The notes under the pieces are model-generated. The model worked only from the letters and a program-made list of their open reading frames with translations, searched no databases and had not been told where the DNA came from. DNA of 64,000 bases from Eucommia ulmoides (taxonomy: Eukaryota > Streptophyta > Magnoliopsida > Garryales > Eucommiaceae): assembly GCA_016647705.1 (NCBI GenBank), contig CM028334.1, positions 2,232,001-2,296,000 of the forward strand, in the 5' to 3' direction. The position numbers were made by a program, and so were the translations under genes. This document shows, in pieces, positions 1 to 10,400 of the stretch (positions are counted from its first letter, which is position 1; every line of letters starts with the position of its first letter).

Positions 1-468
1 TCAGAACAATTGTGAAATAGATGAGGATATTATGCATAGAGTCAAGACGGGTTGGTTAAAGTGGAGAAGTGCAGTTGGAGTGATTTGTGATCATAGGATT
101 CCAATTAAACTTAAAGGAAAATTCTACAAAACTACTATAAAACCAGCACTTCTGTATGATTCAGAATGTTGGGCGATAAAAATAAATCATGTTCAGAAAA
201 TTGGAGTGACAGAAATGAGGATGTTGCGGTGGATGAGTGGGAAGATGAGAATGGATAAAATTAAGAATGAAACTATTAGAGAGAATTTAAGGATAACACC
301 TATTAGAGAGGTAGATTTAAGAAGACGTTTGACGAGATTATTAGAAATGATTTGATGACATTAAACCAGACGAAGAGGATGGCCCTTGATCGATCACTAT
401 GGCTTAAGTGGATTCATGTAACCGATCTTACATAAGTGAGACAAATGTTTTATTGTTGTTGTTGTTGT
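1..468 (+). mobile_element. RTE-type LINE, 3' end (left-edge fragment)
   Basis: An open frame running from the window edge to about 355 encodes the C-terminal end of an RTE-clade non-LTR retrotransposon reverse transcriptase (residues such as YDSECWAIK and RMLRWMSG, the usual plant RTE tail). After a short untranslated stretch it ends in a run of TTG trinucleotides (about 452-468), the kind of short tandem repeat that closes RTE elements. The same sequence, nearly base for base, forms the 3' end of the longer element at 26735-28297, so this fragment belongs to the duplicated block and is not an independent insertion. It is cut by the window edge. Confidence 0.85.
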
Positions 469-1038
469 AAAAAAGTTCAACTAAAAACAAAACCAAAATC
501 AAAGGAGTAATATGCAATTAACCCAAAATTTTAACTTAATGTTTGATTAGCATAAGCTACACTATTTTTCATTGTAGTGTATTAACAAATCAATTATAAT
601 TCATTAGCACGTTCAACACTGTTTTCTAGCGATAGTTGGTCGCTCGAAAAGGAGAAGGGAGAAAATTGTAAAAAAAAAAAAAAAGAGAAAAAGACAGAGA
701 GATGTGTTAATAATTGAATTAAATAATTTTTTTGAAGAGATATAGGGCTCGCAAAAGGAGAACAAAATCCATGTATTATCAAAGGACCAAACAAACCTGA
801 CAAAACCCATTTCAATTTGAAATCAAGTTCTAAATCTGATGTAAAACCCTCATTACAGTTAAAAGACGAAATAGTTCATACATATGTATGCAGTGGAACA
901 TACTAAAATCAATAACACCTAATGAACAAAAGCTACATTTTAACAATTGTTGTTGAATTTACACAATTCCTCTTCCCCCTCCCCCACCCCACCCCCCCGA
1001 AAAAATCGACCACCTCATGACTTCCAAAGAACTACGTA
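469..1038. other. DC1 gene 3' flank, no gene
   Basis: This AT-rich stretch lies between the RTE tail and the stop codon of the DC1 gene and would carry its 3' untranslated region. It has a run of A at about 670-684. It is duplicated at 28298-28868, where the A run is longer (about 30 bases), consistent with slippage. I see no coding signal. Confidence 0.6.
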
Positions 1039-2159
1039 CTACCGGTCAACCCTATCGTTATCTTTTTCTTTCGATCCCTCCAACTTTCGTAATTCAACAC
1101 AATGCGAGTGTATCTTGAATTTGACGCATTGCACACACTCAAATATGCCGACATCATGAGGCCAACAAATAGATTTACCGCAAGAGTCGCATGTGGACTT
1201 CCATTCGGGTTTGACAAAGGCGAGAGGATGTGGGTGCAACTCAATGTTGATGGTTGCCCCGTACTTCAGGTTTGCTTTTGTATCAAAATAACAGAATGGG
1301 TGAATGGATTGGTCGCACTCGACACAGTGGTAGAACCATTTATTGGGATTCAACTCTTTCTCACAAATTTTACAGAAATACTCAGAAGGATGGTCTGGGA
1401 GAGGGTGATACGTGAGTTCAAACGGGTGCTTGTCATAGCGATGTTCTATAGTGTGTGGCAACTGTGCACAAGCTTTGTCTATATGGAAATTACAACTCTC
1501 GCATTGGTACGTGTAATATTCATAGTAGCCACATGCATTGCACTTCTTCACTGATTTATTTATCCTAAGAAGATGATTGGGTGAGTGAGCTTTGTGGGTA
1601 ATGGAGCTTGACAGGGAAGCACATTTAAGATCAAGGTAGTAATTGCAGTTTTTGCAACCATAGGTGAACCTATTGCACCTTCTTTCGCACACTTTACAAT
1701 CAAAAACCCCAAAAGAATTAGGGCCCTCAGGTAGGAGCACGAGTGGATGTTCTGGGTGAAATGGAGGATTTTGCAACTCAGTGGGTAAAAAAGCACAATT
1801 TTTATAGAGAAAGTAATCGCAAAGAACACAGCCATAAAATGGAGTTGATTTCAATATGATCTGTAAACATCCACTGCAAAACCTTCTATCACCAGAAGTA
1901 GTAGTAGTAGTAATAGCCATTGTCTTGTGAATGATTAGTTTAGAATTTGACGCCTTCTCATTTTGATCATTCAAAAGGATCAACGAATGATCATGACTGA
2001 AATGCTCGATCTCCTTATCGTCATTTTTTATCTTTATATCATCACAGAGTTCCATTTTCTTAAGAAAATCACCTATATTCCAACTTGATTCATCGGCCAC
2101 TGGTAAGCAAACAAAATTTGAATAATCAAACTCTTCAGTCAGCCTTCTACTACCAAATT
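1039..2159 (-). CDS. DC1 copy 1, exon 2 (five modules)
   Basis: The 1121-nt exon begins after an acceptor at 2160-2161 preceded by a poly-T and CCCCC-rich stretch. It encodes a linker (VADESSWNIGDFLKKM), then EIEHFSHDHSLIL, the standard opening of the second half of DC1 proteins, and five modules ending in CDYFLYKNC, CNYYLDLKC, CNFHIDKAC, CDQSIHPFC and CVKFKIHSHC. The frame stays open upstream to 2256, but that part lies in the intron. If exon 2 were expressed alone, the first internal ATG (2055, MELCDD) would give about 338 residues. It differs from the sister exon at about nine residues. Confidence 0.85.
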
Positions 2160-3029
2160 CTTGCAAAAAAAATTGGGGGTTGGGGGTAGGGGGTGGGATG
2201 TTAGAGAGGATATATGAATTCTTATTATGAAATATTACACCTACTTTGAAATACAAAAAGAAAATTTAGGGCATAAAAACACTCGTCACTGCAGGGTTTG
2301 GAAGGGGTCATATATATACAATCTTACCCCTAAGAAATAAGCTTTTTCCAAGATTTAAAGCCGAGACATCTCAGTCACAATTGAGCAAGCTTGTGATTAC
2401 GATTATACCCAATGCTCATCCCGCTATGCATCTTAAGAACATGACAATAGTTTAATAAATACCCCAGAGAATTGGTCTGATTGGTAAGGAGATAGATTAT
2501 TTTCCTTGTCAACCAGTGATAAATCCCTCATCGCTTGTGTTATCTGATCCTGAGCTATATATAAAGTATATTGTTGTACTGAATTGAGCTGAGTATTGAG
2601 TGTTCAAGTTTGGTTTGTTTATTGTTCTTACTATTCGAGTTCGAGCGGAGCCGAGCCTAAAATCTTATGTTCAAACTTAATTCGTTTAATAATCGAATTG
2701 TTCGCGAGCTTAATCGAGTGTTTTTTTGTAATTGTTTATTAATTAAATTTTAACGCTTAACAACTAAATAACTAATATAAGTTTTAAGAAAATAAGTTAT
2801 TTATACTTGCTTCTTGAAAATTTACATACAAAATTCACATATTTAATTTAGTTGCGAATCAAAATATAAAAATTATAAAGAATCAATGTAAAATTACCAA
2901 TAAATTTATTATAGTAATTAAAATGTTAAATGGAAATTTATAACATTAAAACTAAATTAAATTAAGTTCCGAATGATTTGAAATGTAAGATTGTAGTGTT
3001 AAAGAAAGAGTTTATATCAATGATCTTCC

Positions 3030-3460
3030 TTGTTTTTTGGCCCTAAACCAAATACCTCTCATATTATTTTACAACTATCAGTTAATCCCCTTGTCATTTT
3101 GGTCAATGGCCACTTATCACTTTTATGACATAAATGTCCTTATGTTGTTTTAAAAAAAATATTTTTATAAAAACTCATTAACAACTCTCTTATTTTTAAA
3201 GTTACACCCTCAACTCTTTAAGTAATTATATTTACCCCCCACCCTACCACACCCTCTCACTACCCACCTCCATCTCCACCGCCCACCGCCACCTCCACCG
3301 TCGCCACCACTGCCCACCTCCAAATAACATAAGGGCATTTATGTCATAAATAAAGTAAGTGGTTATTGACCAAAATGACAAAGGAGTTGACTGGTATTTA
3401 TAAAATGACAGGGGAGGTATCCGATTTAAAGCCAAAAGATAGGGGTGGTCGTTGGTATAA
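3030..3460. mobile_element. Long-TIR MITE in the DC1 intron (copy 1)
   Basis: Two inverted arms of about 110-130 bp flank a CCACC-rich core (about 3236-3325). Both arms carry the motif TGACATAAATG(T/C)CCTTATG and a matching CATTTTGGTCAAT segment. The same insertion sits at 30860-31290 in the sister gene, so it entered the intron before the duplication. No target-site duplication is clear and no transposase is present. Confidence 0.6.
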
Positions 3461-3918
3461 TCCTATTAAAGAAATTCAAGAGTTTATTTTATTATTTTTT
3501 TATATTAAAAATAATATATTTTAATTTTATATTAACAAGTTAAATTCGAAAATAGAATTTTTGTTTATTTAATAAACGAGCTTAATTAAAAAAAATGAGT
3601 TTGGTTTATTTATTTAAATAAATGAGGTATTATCAAATCAAGCTCAAGTAGTTCATGAACGGCTTAATTCGTTTATAGTCTTAATAAAGTTTAGGGAAAT
3701 TCTCCTCTTTCAAGGCGTCTTTTGAAAGTGAGTTAGGTCTATTGGGTTTTTACAACCAACGTTCAATCTTCTTGGGAGCACTCCATCGGTAAAAACCCTA
3801 AACGGACAAGATCAATGTGGAGTGGCCCAAAACACACTTTATCGTCTAAAAAAATAATAATAAAACAAACTAAAATAGTTTAATGAATTCATAACTGAGG
3901 AAATTAAATTGGGGTTAC

Positions 3919-4831
3919 CTTGAGTAGTTGTATTCAGTTACCGAATTGCACACTTCACATGTGCAAAGTACCGGCATCCACCACAGCTGTACAGCCATCT
4001 GTACTTCTTCATTCTATCACCGCAGATGTTGCAAGGATACTCAAACCTCGAATACTCTTTTGGAAAAGCATATTCAAGAGTGAGGGGGTGACCATGAAGA
4101 TGAAGGCTTTCAATGGTGGCCGGCAACACAGCACAATCTTGATGAACCCAGAATCGATGGCATGTGGTGCACTGATAGGATAGACCGTCGCGGTGTCTTC
4201 TGCCGCAACCACTACAGTGGAACGAGGCGGGCACCGGCAGAGGAGTCAGGGGGTGATGGTGGCTTGGATGTTTCATCTGGTGGCTTGGGTGCTTTATCAA
4301 CGCCGCGGCACACTCTACGTGGAGGTCAAAGCGACAGAGTTCACACCTATAGGCGAAATCCCCGCAATCAATGTTGCAGGCATTGCAACTGATCGAAACC
4401 TCAAAAGCCAAAAATTTGGTGAGGGGGTGATGAGGGTGGAGTGGGTGCTCTGTGATCTCGCCTGGCAAGTCGTGGCACCATTTGTGGACCTTAAACTCAC
4501 AGTATTGTCTGCGGCAAGTGTACAAAGGATTGCCCGGAAATATGGGTAAATGACACAAGTTGCAGTACCAAACGTCCTCGTCGACACCGTACTGCTTTTG
4601 TTCCTCAATGAACACCAGTGAATCGCGATGGTTAAACAAATGGTACTCTGTGGTCTCGTTTGGCATGTCTTGGCACCATTTGTGGAGCTTAAATCCACAG
4701 CCATGGCTGCTGCACCTGTACACATGATGGCCCCGACGTATGCGTAAATCGCACCAGAGGCAAACACCGTCCTGCTCTTGTTCCTCCACCAATGAATCGC
4801 GATGGTTAAAGAAATGGTTCAGGTTCGCCAT
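3919..4831 (-). CDS. DC1 copy 1, exon 1 (five modules, stop at codon 298)
   Basis: The 913-nt exon starts MANLNHFF and carries five DC1 modules. Modules 1 and 2 open with FNHRDSL instead of the usual HxHPL and end in CGFKLHKWC and CEFKVHKWC. Module 3 starts HPHHPL and ends CRFDLHVEC. A His-rich spacer (HPSHQMKHPSHHHPL) leads to module 4 (CSGC...WVHQDC), and module 5 ends CGGCRYFAHVKC. The stop at 3938-3940 follows CAIR. The A-to-T change that makes the stop also creates a GGTAAC sequence that could act as a donor, but that donor would be phase 2 and not phase 1, so it would not restore the frame. The exon is immediately preceded by a GAGA-rich leader. Confidence 0.85.
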
Positions 4832-5302
4832 CTTTCTCTCTCTCACCCTCTCACTAGAAAAGCATATGAAGGAATTATTGAGCAATGGAGCTAATGATAG
4901 CTTTCTAAATAGCTATCATTTTTTCTTTTTTCTTTTTTTTTTTTTTTTTTTGTCTTTCTCTTTTTCTCTCTTCTGTCGCTCGTTGAAGAGCCGGAGTTAG
5001 TGATAGCTCTCTTAAATATGATTTTTTTCTCGCTTTTCCTTTTTCTTTTTCTCTTTCTCTTTTTCTATATTTTTTTTTTTCTGTATTTCTTTTTCTTTTT
5101 CATTACATACATCATCTTTTTATCAGTTTTACAAAACTGACAAGAAAAAAAAAAAACATTAGTAAACCATAGATTTAATTTAAACTGCTTTATTGAGATT
5201 TAACATCAAAACGAACAAATGTTAAAAAATCTCTAGATTTGATTTAAACTCCTATTATGGATATGTATATTTTGCCACTAAATTGATTAGCTCATTTAAT
5301 AA
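4832..5302 (-). promoter_or_regulatory. DC1 5' leader and promoter flank, copy 1 (proximal part)
   Basis: Directly upstream of the DC1 start is a GAGA-rich leader, then a conserved AATTATTGAGC block and a long pyrimidine tract on the plus strand (about 4915-5105), which is purine-rich on the gene strand. The same order is found upstream of the other three DC1 flanks in the window, so this is the shared 5' region of the family. No TATA box could be assigned with confidence. Confidence 0.5.
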
Positions 5303-5758
5303 AATTCTTAATCTAAATAACTTTTTTGGTCTCTCATAGATGCATCTGGTATTCAACTAGTCTTTTGTATTTGAAAATAGACACATTTGACACTTGATAT
5401 TTTATTTTCGTTTCAAATTGGTCCCTCTTCAGAATTTTGTTAGGTCAACGTTAACATCAAGGGTATTTTGGTCATTTCGTGTTAAATAATAAGGGTAATT
5501 CCGTCCTTTTACTCTAACTAATTTAATAGGATCTATTTGTAAATCATTCTAAACTAAGGGGCCAAAGTGTATATATTCTAAACAAGTGTCAAGAACTCTT
5601 TTCACTTCTCTCTCTAACCCTCTTTCATCGCCTCTCCATCCTCCTTCTCACTCCCATATCCCAGCGATCTCATGTCTCCTCTTTGAAGGCCACCACCTCA
5701 AGTCGTCGACTTGCCATCTCATCGCCGTCGACTAGTCCAACCCCAGATCTGGCCGCAA

Positions 5759-5986
5759 TTTTCAGCGCCCGTTGGCAAAAAAGAAGCCGCAAGGTGGAAG
5801 GTGCCCATATCAACTCCGGATATCACCGTCAGGGTAATTCATGCCGGCAGCGAAGAAGAGCAGTTTCAGGGTCCACTTCCGGCAACTAATATAATGGAGA
5901 AATATCCGGGGATGTGCGTTGCCCGACCACAGATATTCATGAACCCCCATGAATCTCTTCGTTCCGACGACGATAAGCTGTTGAGG
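5759..5986 (+). pseudogene. Captured PADRE/DUF4228-like gene fragment
   Basis: One frame reads WKVPISTPDITVRVIHAG, then PATNIMEKYPGMCVARPQIF, then NPHESL, a pattern I recognise from plant PADRE (DUF4228) family proteins, small proteins often induced by pathogens or stress. The similarity stops at KLLRD, before the C-terminal part the family normally has. The local GC content is higher than that of the surrounding element, as expected for captured coding DNA. It is about 75 residues long and has no proper start of its own. The family assignment rests on motif recognition and not on a search. Confidence 0.6.
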
Positions 5987-6065
5987 GACATAAATATTTG
6001 GGAAAATATTGTAGGGTCCTATTTGTTCAAAAAATAACTTTATAAATTCTATACTTTTAACACAA

Positions 6066-6745
6066 TCAGTGGATATCTATTGAACTAAAAAAATAATACA
6101 AACATTTAAACAATCAAATTAAATAATTGGTGGATATCCACTAAACTAAAAAATAGCACAAACAATAAGTAGATATCCACTGAAAATAATTAGAGGATAT
6201 CTACTGAACTAAAAAATAACACAAACATTTAAATAATCAATGGATATCTACTAAACTAAAAAAATAACACAAACATTTAAACAATCAAATTGGGTTATCC
6301 TAAATAATATCAAAATTCTAATTCTAATTCATTTAACCAATAAGTGGATATCTACTAAAAATTAATAAGTAGATATCCACTAAAAAACAATCAATGGATA
6401 TCTACTGAACTAAAAAATAACACAAACATTTAAACAATAAATTTAAACAATCAGTGGATATCCACTGAACTAAAAAATAACACAAACATTTGCACACAAA
6501 GGATAAAAATGACAAATAAATTAAGAAATCATTATAACTTATTTGAATCTAGTTGAGCTATCCTAAATAATATCAAAATTCTAACTCAATTTCATTTATC
6601 TTCCTTCACCTATCAAGCAACCAAACAGTTGAAGCGCATAATTATTCCATCACTCAAAATTCAAAGAGAGTGGATATCAAGTGGATATCTACCAAAATTC
6701 AAAGGAAAAAAATCAAGTGGATATCTACTAAAAAAATCAAGTAGA
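6066..6745. repeat. Minisatellite of palindromic AGTGGATATCCACT units
   Basis: At least twelve copies of a TGGATATC(C/T)A core, often completed to the perfect palindrome AGTGGATATCCACT, occur between about 6066 and 6745. Most sit in a roughly 46-bp unit that continues with CTGAACTAAAAAATAACAC and AAACATTTAAACAATCA. Spacing is irregular in the right half. One more copy lies at about 7018. The array lies entirely inside the Pack-MULE. Confidence 0.85.
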
Positions 6746-7554
6746 TATCCACTTGATCATGCCATTGGAGGTTCTCAAAAATAAATCAAGTACATATTAA
6801 GTGTTTTTGTTCCCAGAACACTTGAACTGGAACAGAAAATTGGAAACAATGCTCTCATGCTCCCAGAAATTTGTTCCAAAAATCTGGCAGTAGAGCAAAA
6901 ATAGTTTTTCTTTTTATTCCCATATTTACATTTCTGTTGGCCGAAAGCTGGGAACAGGAACAAAAACACGAACAATTGCACATAGAAATGCATATACGGA
7001 ACAATAACATCAATCAATGGATATCCACTTAATTGGCAACCAAACATTCTAATTCATTCTCTATTCTAAGCAACCAAACAGTTTGAAACGCATAATCATC
7101 TCTCAAATTTCAAAGCAAAAAGAAAAAAGAACAAAAAAATACCTGCAATTGTTCAAGTCCCAGGCGTTAATGGCTGCGATGAAGAGACGATCAAATAGAA
7201 CAAGTGGTGGTGGCACAGCAACACAGATGGAACAGAGAATGGCGAGGGCAGTGGAGTTGAATCAAATCTAAGCTAGATCGAGACTAGATCTAACCAAATC
7301 TTATTGATCTGGATAGATCTAGCCTAGATCAGCGAAGAAAAAACCAAAAATATAGAGGGGTAGAGAAAAGGTGGAAGAGAGAGAGGCATCAGCGGTGAGG
7401 TGAGAGCCGAAAACGACGAATGAAAACTTGCGGTGATGACGGCGACCACGGACGACGATAATGATGGAGACGAGCAGCGACGGATGGAGGAGACGACGAT
7501 GGTAATCGATGGAACGATGATGATGATGATGATGATGGAGACGACGTGATGCCG

Positions 7555-7655
7555 ACGGCAGCGAGCTAGGGCAAAGGGCGACGGCAGCGAGCTAGGGCGA
7601 AGAGTGACGGCAATGAGCTAGGGCGAGAGTGACGGCAGTGAGCTAGGGTGAGAGC
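7555..7655. repeat. 25-26 bp tandem repeat, about four copies
   Basis: The unit GACGGCAGCGAGCTAGGGC plus a short variable tail repeats four times in the right part of the Pack-MULE. It is preceded by a GAT trinucleotide run near 7518-7537. I see no reading frame I would call a gene. Confidence 0.8.
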
Positions 7656-8219
7656 GATAGGACAGGCGCAGATCTGAGAGAGGGAGAAGAGCACCTTTTG
7701 AAATAAGAGAAATTTAGAGTTTTTGATAATTGATATATTAAATGAACAGGGGTAGAAAAGAAAAAAAAAAATTGCCAAGTCAGCAAAGACTTATCAAGCC
7801 AAAATTTTTAAAATAGGAGTTTTGATCCTCCTTCAAAAAGCATGGTACTTAAAAAGTTGTCTACCTTAAGAAAATGACATTTGGAGGAATTTTCCTGAAT
7901 ATTACATTATACCTCATGCTACAGTACAGAAAATCAAGCGTAAACACTGGAGGAAATGGAGGAAAGTCAAAGGGGATGATCAAAATACACATTTGATCTT
8001 TAAATTTTAGATATAAAACAAAATTACCCCAATTAAAAATTTTAAAGGTTATAAATGTAATTTAACAGTAATTAACAGAAAACTTAACCGGTGGGCCAAT
8101 TTGAAACGAAAATAAAATGTCAAGTGCCAAATGTGTTGATTTCCAAATATGAATGGACAATTGAGCACCGACTGTATTTGTAAAAGACCAAAAAGGTCAT
8201 CATCCCAATTCTTAATCTA

Positions 8220-8673
8220 TACGTTTTAACCCATATTTATCGTTTATTATTGAATTCACATTTTTTAGTGATATTTATGTGAAGATCTAAAAGTTATTCT
8301 CTTAAAATTGTAAACCTGTGTGTTTTTTTTTCCACCTTTAGATTTTCCAAATAAAAATTGTATCTCCTCCTAATCCTCTTTTAGTAAAGATAAATAAAAA
8401 TTAAATAATTGGGGAATTTTCCAACAAGTTTCCACCACATCCAAACAAACCAACCAAAATTTTTAACTCACTGTTTAATTAGCATAAATTACATTATTTT
8501 ACACACAATTAATTTACATTAAAAAAATGATAATATTGTTATAAAACATATACTAATACAAATACCGGGAGGTTTATAAATTGCCGATCTAGTAGGTCTT
8601 ACACTCAATCTTTGCTTTTCCTTTGGATTAATTTGCCGCCTGTTTTAGCTACGTTGCCCTCTGGTTCTTAATC
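8220..8673 (-). repeat. DC1 5' flank, copy 1 (distal part)
   Basis: After the Pack-MULE the DC1 upstream flank resumes, matching 33266-33760 and 36680-37110 (shared words include CCACATCCAAACAAA, TTAGCATAA, ACATATACTAATACAAA and GGTTCTT). It stops where the Gypsy 5' LTR begins at 8674. Confidence 0.75.
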
Positions 8674-8939
8674 TGTAAGACCCTAATTTTTGCATACCAA
8701 TAACTTTAGCTGCATTCTAAAAAAATTATAAAATAACCGGATAAATTGTGTCAAACCATAATTATTTTAAAAAATTTAGGGGTCAATTAGCAATTTTAAG
8801 AATAATAATATTAGATTTTGGGTTTAACTAATAATTTAAAGAAAATTGAGGGGGATTAGTGTAATTTAAATAAATAAATACACACACACACACATTAAAA
8901 ATCAAAAAAAAAAAAAAAAAGGGGAGAAACGCGTGTTGA

Positions 8940-9221
8940 GAGTCGGTGTGTTTTGGTCGGCCGTTCAGCATGTGTTTCAGTGTGTGTACTATATGTGTGT
9001 ATGTGATCGGTGATCGTCGTAAGGTGTGTCGCCGATGGGTTGCCGTGTTCTGTTCTTCGTGTATGTGTGTGCGCTGCTCGTTTGTCCGACGGTTTAGGTG
9101 CATGTCGCCAGTTCGTCGGTGTGTGTGCTCTATTTGTCAAGTGCGTGTGTGTGTGTGTCTAGTGTTCAGACGATCGCCGGCGTGTGTGTGTCTATGGTTG
9201 TCATTGTTTCGTCGCCAGTAT

Positions 9222-9256
<35 letters not shown>

Positions 9257-9600
9257 GTTCACTGGCGGTGTGTGTGTGATCGTCATCGTTCGTCCTGCGT
9301 GTGTATGTGTGTGTCTGTGTGTGTGTGTGTGTGATCGTCTTTGGTGTATGTGTGCTGTGTGTGTGTGTGTTTTGCTCGTCCGACGGGTGTGTGCGTGTGT
9401 GATCGTCGTCGTTTGGACAGTGATTGTGGGTGTGTGTCGTCATCGATTTCATGTGTGTGAGTGTGGTCGGCAGTCGGTCGTGGGCTGACTCTGTGTGTGT
9501 GTGTGTCCGGTTGTGCAGACGCCGGCGTATGTGTGTGTGTTCGGTCGGCGGTGGGTAAGTGGGTGAATGTGTGTGTGTCGGCTGAACCAAAAGCCAAAAA
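8940..9600. repeat. GT-rich block inside the 5' LTR
   Basis: About 650 bp is built from interrupted (GT)n runs mixed with CGTCG, CGGTCGG and TGATCGTC words. It recurs at 15925-16530 in the 3' LTR, so it is part of the element and not a later microsatellite expansion. Open frames across it encode Cys/Val or Thr/His repeats and are not genes. Confidence 0.85.
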
Positions 9601-10149
9601 AAAATTAAAAAAAATAAAAAATAAAAACCCAAAAAAAACAAAAACCAACCTCTCGACCGATGGAAGATTCGGAACAGATAAAATTTAATTTGATTATTAT
9701 TTTCTTCAAATTAAATTATTAATAGTAAATTTTCGTATTCGTGATAATAATTTTTGTAACCGTTAAATATAATAATTTTGTACTGTGAATATTAACATAG
9801 GGAAATGAGGTAAATAATAATTTTGTATAATTAAATGTGGGGAATGGGAAATTATGCATATTAGGACCACACATTGCATATTAGGGTTATTTTAAATAAA
9901 ATGTTAATTTAAGCCTATCGCTGTTAGGTTCACAGGCGCCAGTGTCCCTGTAGTTTTTTACGACGGTATTTTTCCAGTGCGAAAATCGAGGTGAATGTAT
10001 TGTCTTTTATGTAAATTTATAAATTATATTTTTGTATAAATTGTGAGAAAAAAAAGGGTATTTATTAAAATTGGACGATTTTATGACTTATGTGGATCAA
10101 GTAGATTTTAAATGTGGAAAGTGATTTTTGTCCGACTATGCTATAGTTT

Positions 10150-10400
10150 GATCTCATCAGGAAGACATGTCTTGCGGAATGGTATTGACATGTTAGGAGG
10201 GCACGTCCTGCAGTTAGTTGATTATATTGTGATATATTATGACCTGTCAAGAGTGTCAGTCCTACAGGTGGTTGATTATATTATAACATGTCAGGAAGAT
10301 TAGTCCTGCATGTGATTGTTGATATTATTACTTGTCAAGAGGATTAGTCCTGCAGGTGGTTGGTTGACCCGTCAAGAGTGCAAATCTTGCGGGTGATACC
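10150..10400. repeat. Palindromic minisatellite in the 5' LTR
   Basis: About six related units of 35-55 bp contain the near-palindrome GTCAGGAGGA...GTCCTGCAGG followed by TGGTTGATTATATT. The set recurs at about 17140-17340 in the 3' LTR. Confidence 0.8.

Larger units (their letters stand above)
1039..4831 (-). pseudogene. DC1 (C1-like zinc finger) gene, copy 1, premature stop
   Basis: This is a two-exon DC1/CHP-rich zinc-finger gene. Exon 1 is 4831-3919 and exon 2 is 2159-1039, with a phase-1 intron between (donor CAAG/GTAACC, acceptor TTTTGCAAG/AA). In the sister copy these join into one 677-residue frame. Here an in-frame TAA at 3938-3940 (the sister has AAA) stops translation after 297 residues, seven codons before the donor, and removes the five modules of exon 2. 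Exon 2 itself remains fully open. DC1 modules are plant-specific Cys/His zinc-binding units related to the diacylglycerol-binding C1 domain and are often linked to stress or defence signalling; ligand and location cannot be read from sequence. Either the gene is a recent pseudogene or a truncated five-module product is made. I chose the ATG at 4831 because the sister copy keeps it and DC1 proteins usually start just before the first His motif. Confidence 0.8.
1..5302. repeat. Segmental duplication, copy 1 (DC1 locus)
   Basis: This stretch repeats at 27833-33250 in the same orientation, with an offset of about 27.83 kb that grows to 27.87 kb through small indels. The shared block contains the RTE tail, exon 2, the whole intron, exon 1 and the 5' flank of a DC1 gene. 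Intron and intergenic DNA are almost identical over kilobases, so the copies arose by DNA-level duplication. The left boundary is outside the window. On the right the shared flank is interrupted by a Pack-MULE at 5316, resumes at about 8220, and is broken again by a Gypsy element at 8674. Confidence 0.93.
5316..8206 (+). mobile_element. Pack-MULE (Mutator-like, non-autonomous)
   Basis: The element has terminal inverted repeats of roughly 110 bp (about 5316-5428 and 8093-8206). Both arms share TTTTTTGGTC, an ACACATTTG(A/G)CACTTGA block and a TTTTATTTTCGTTTCAAATTGG block. The insertion is bounded by AATTCTTAATCTA on both sides (5303-5315 and 8207-8219), which contains the target-site duplication. 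The empty site is seen in the sister locus near 33241-33265 (ATTCTTAATCTATATGTTTTAA). There is no transposase. The interior holds a gene fragment, a palindromic minisatellite, a GAGA/GACGA-rich block and a short tandem repeat. Confidence 0.85.

Noticed and set aside
1102..1554. 150-codon plus-strand ORF opposite DC1 exon 2 (also 28932-29384)
   Set aside because: Conserved between copies only because the whole exon is duplicated. It lacks a recognisable domain and is antisense to a clear DC1 frame.
4009..4767. Plus- and minus-strand ORFs overlapping DC1 exon 1 (and 31879-32574 in copy 2)
   Set aside because: They are shadow frames of the DC1 exon; only the DC1 frame has the Cys/His pattern and conserved splice sites.
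8946..9648. Long Cys/Val-rich and Thr/His-rich ORFs on both strands
   Set aside because: They are translations of interrupted GT repeats inside the 5' LTR, recur in the 3' LTR at 16017-16736, and have no domain or codon pattern of a real gene.
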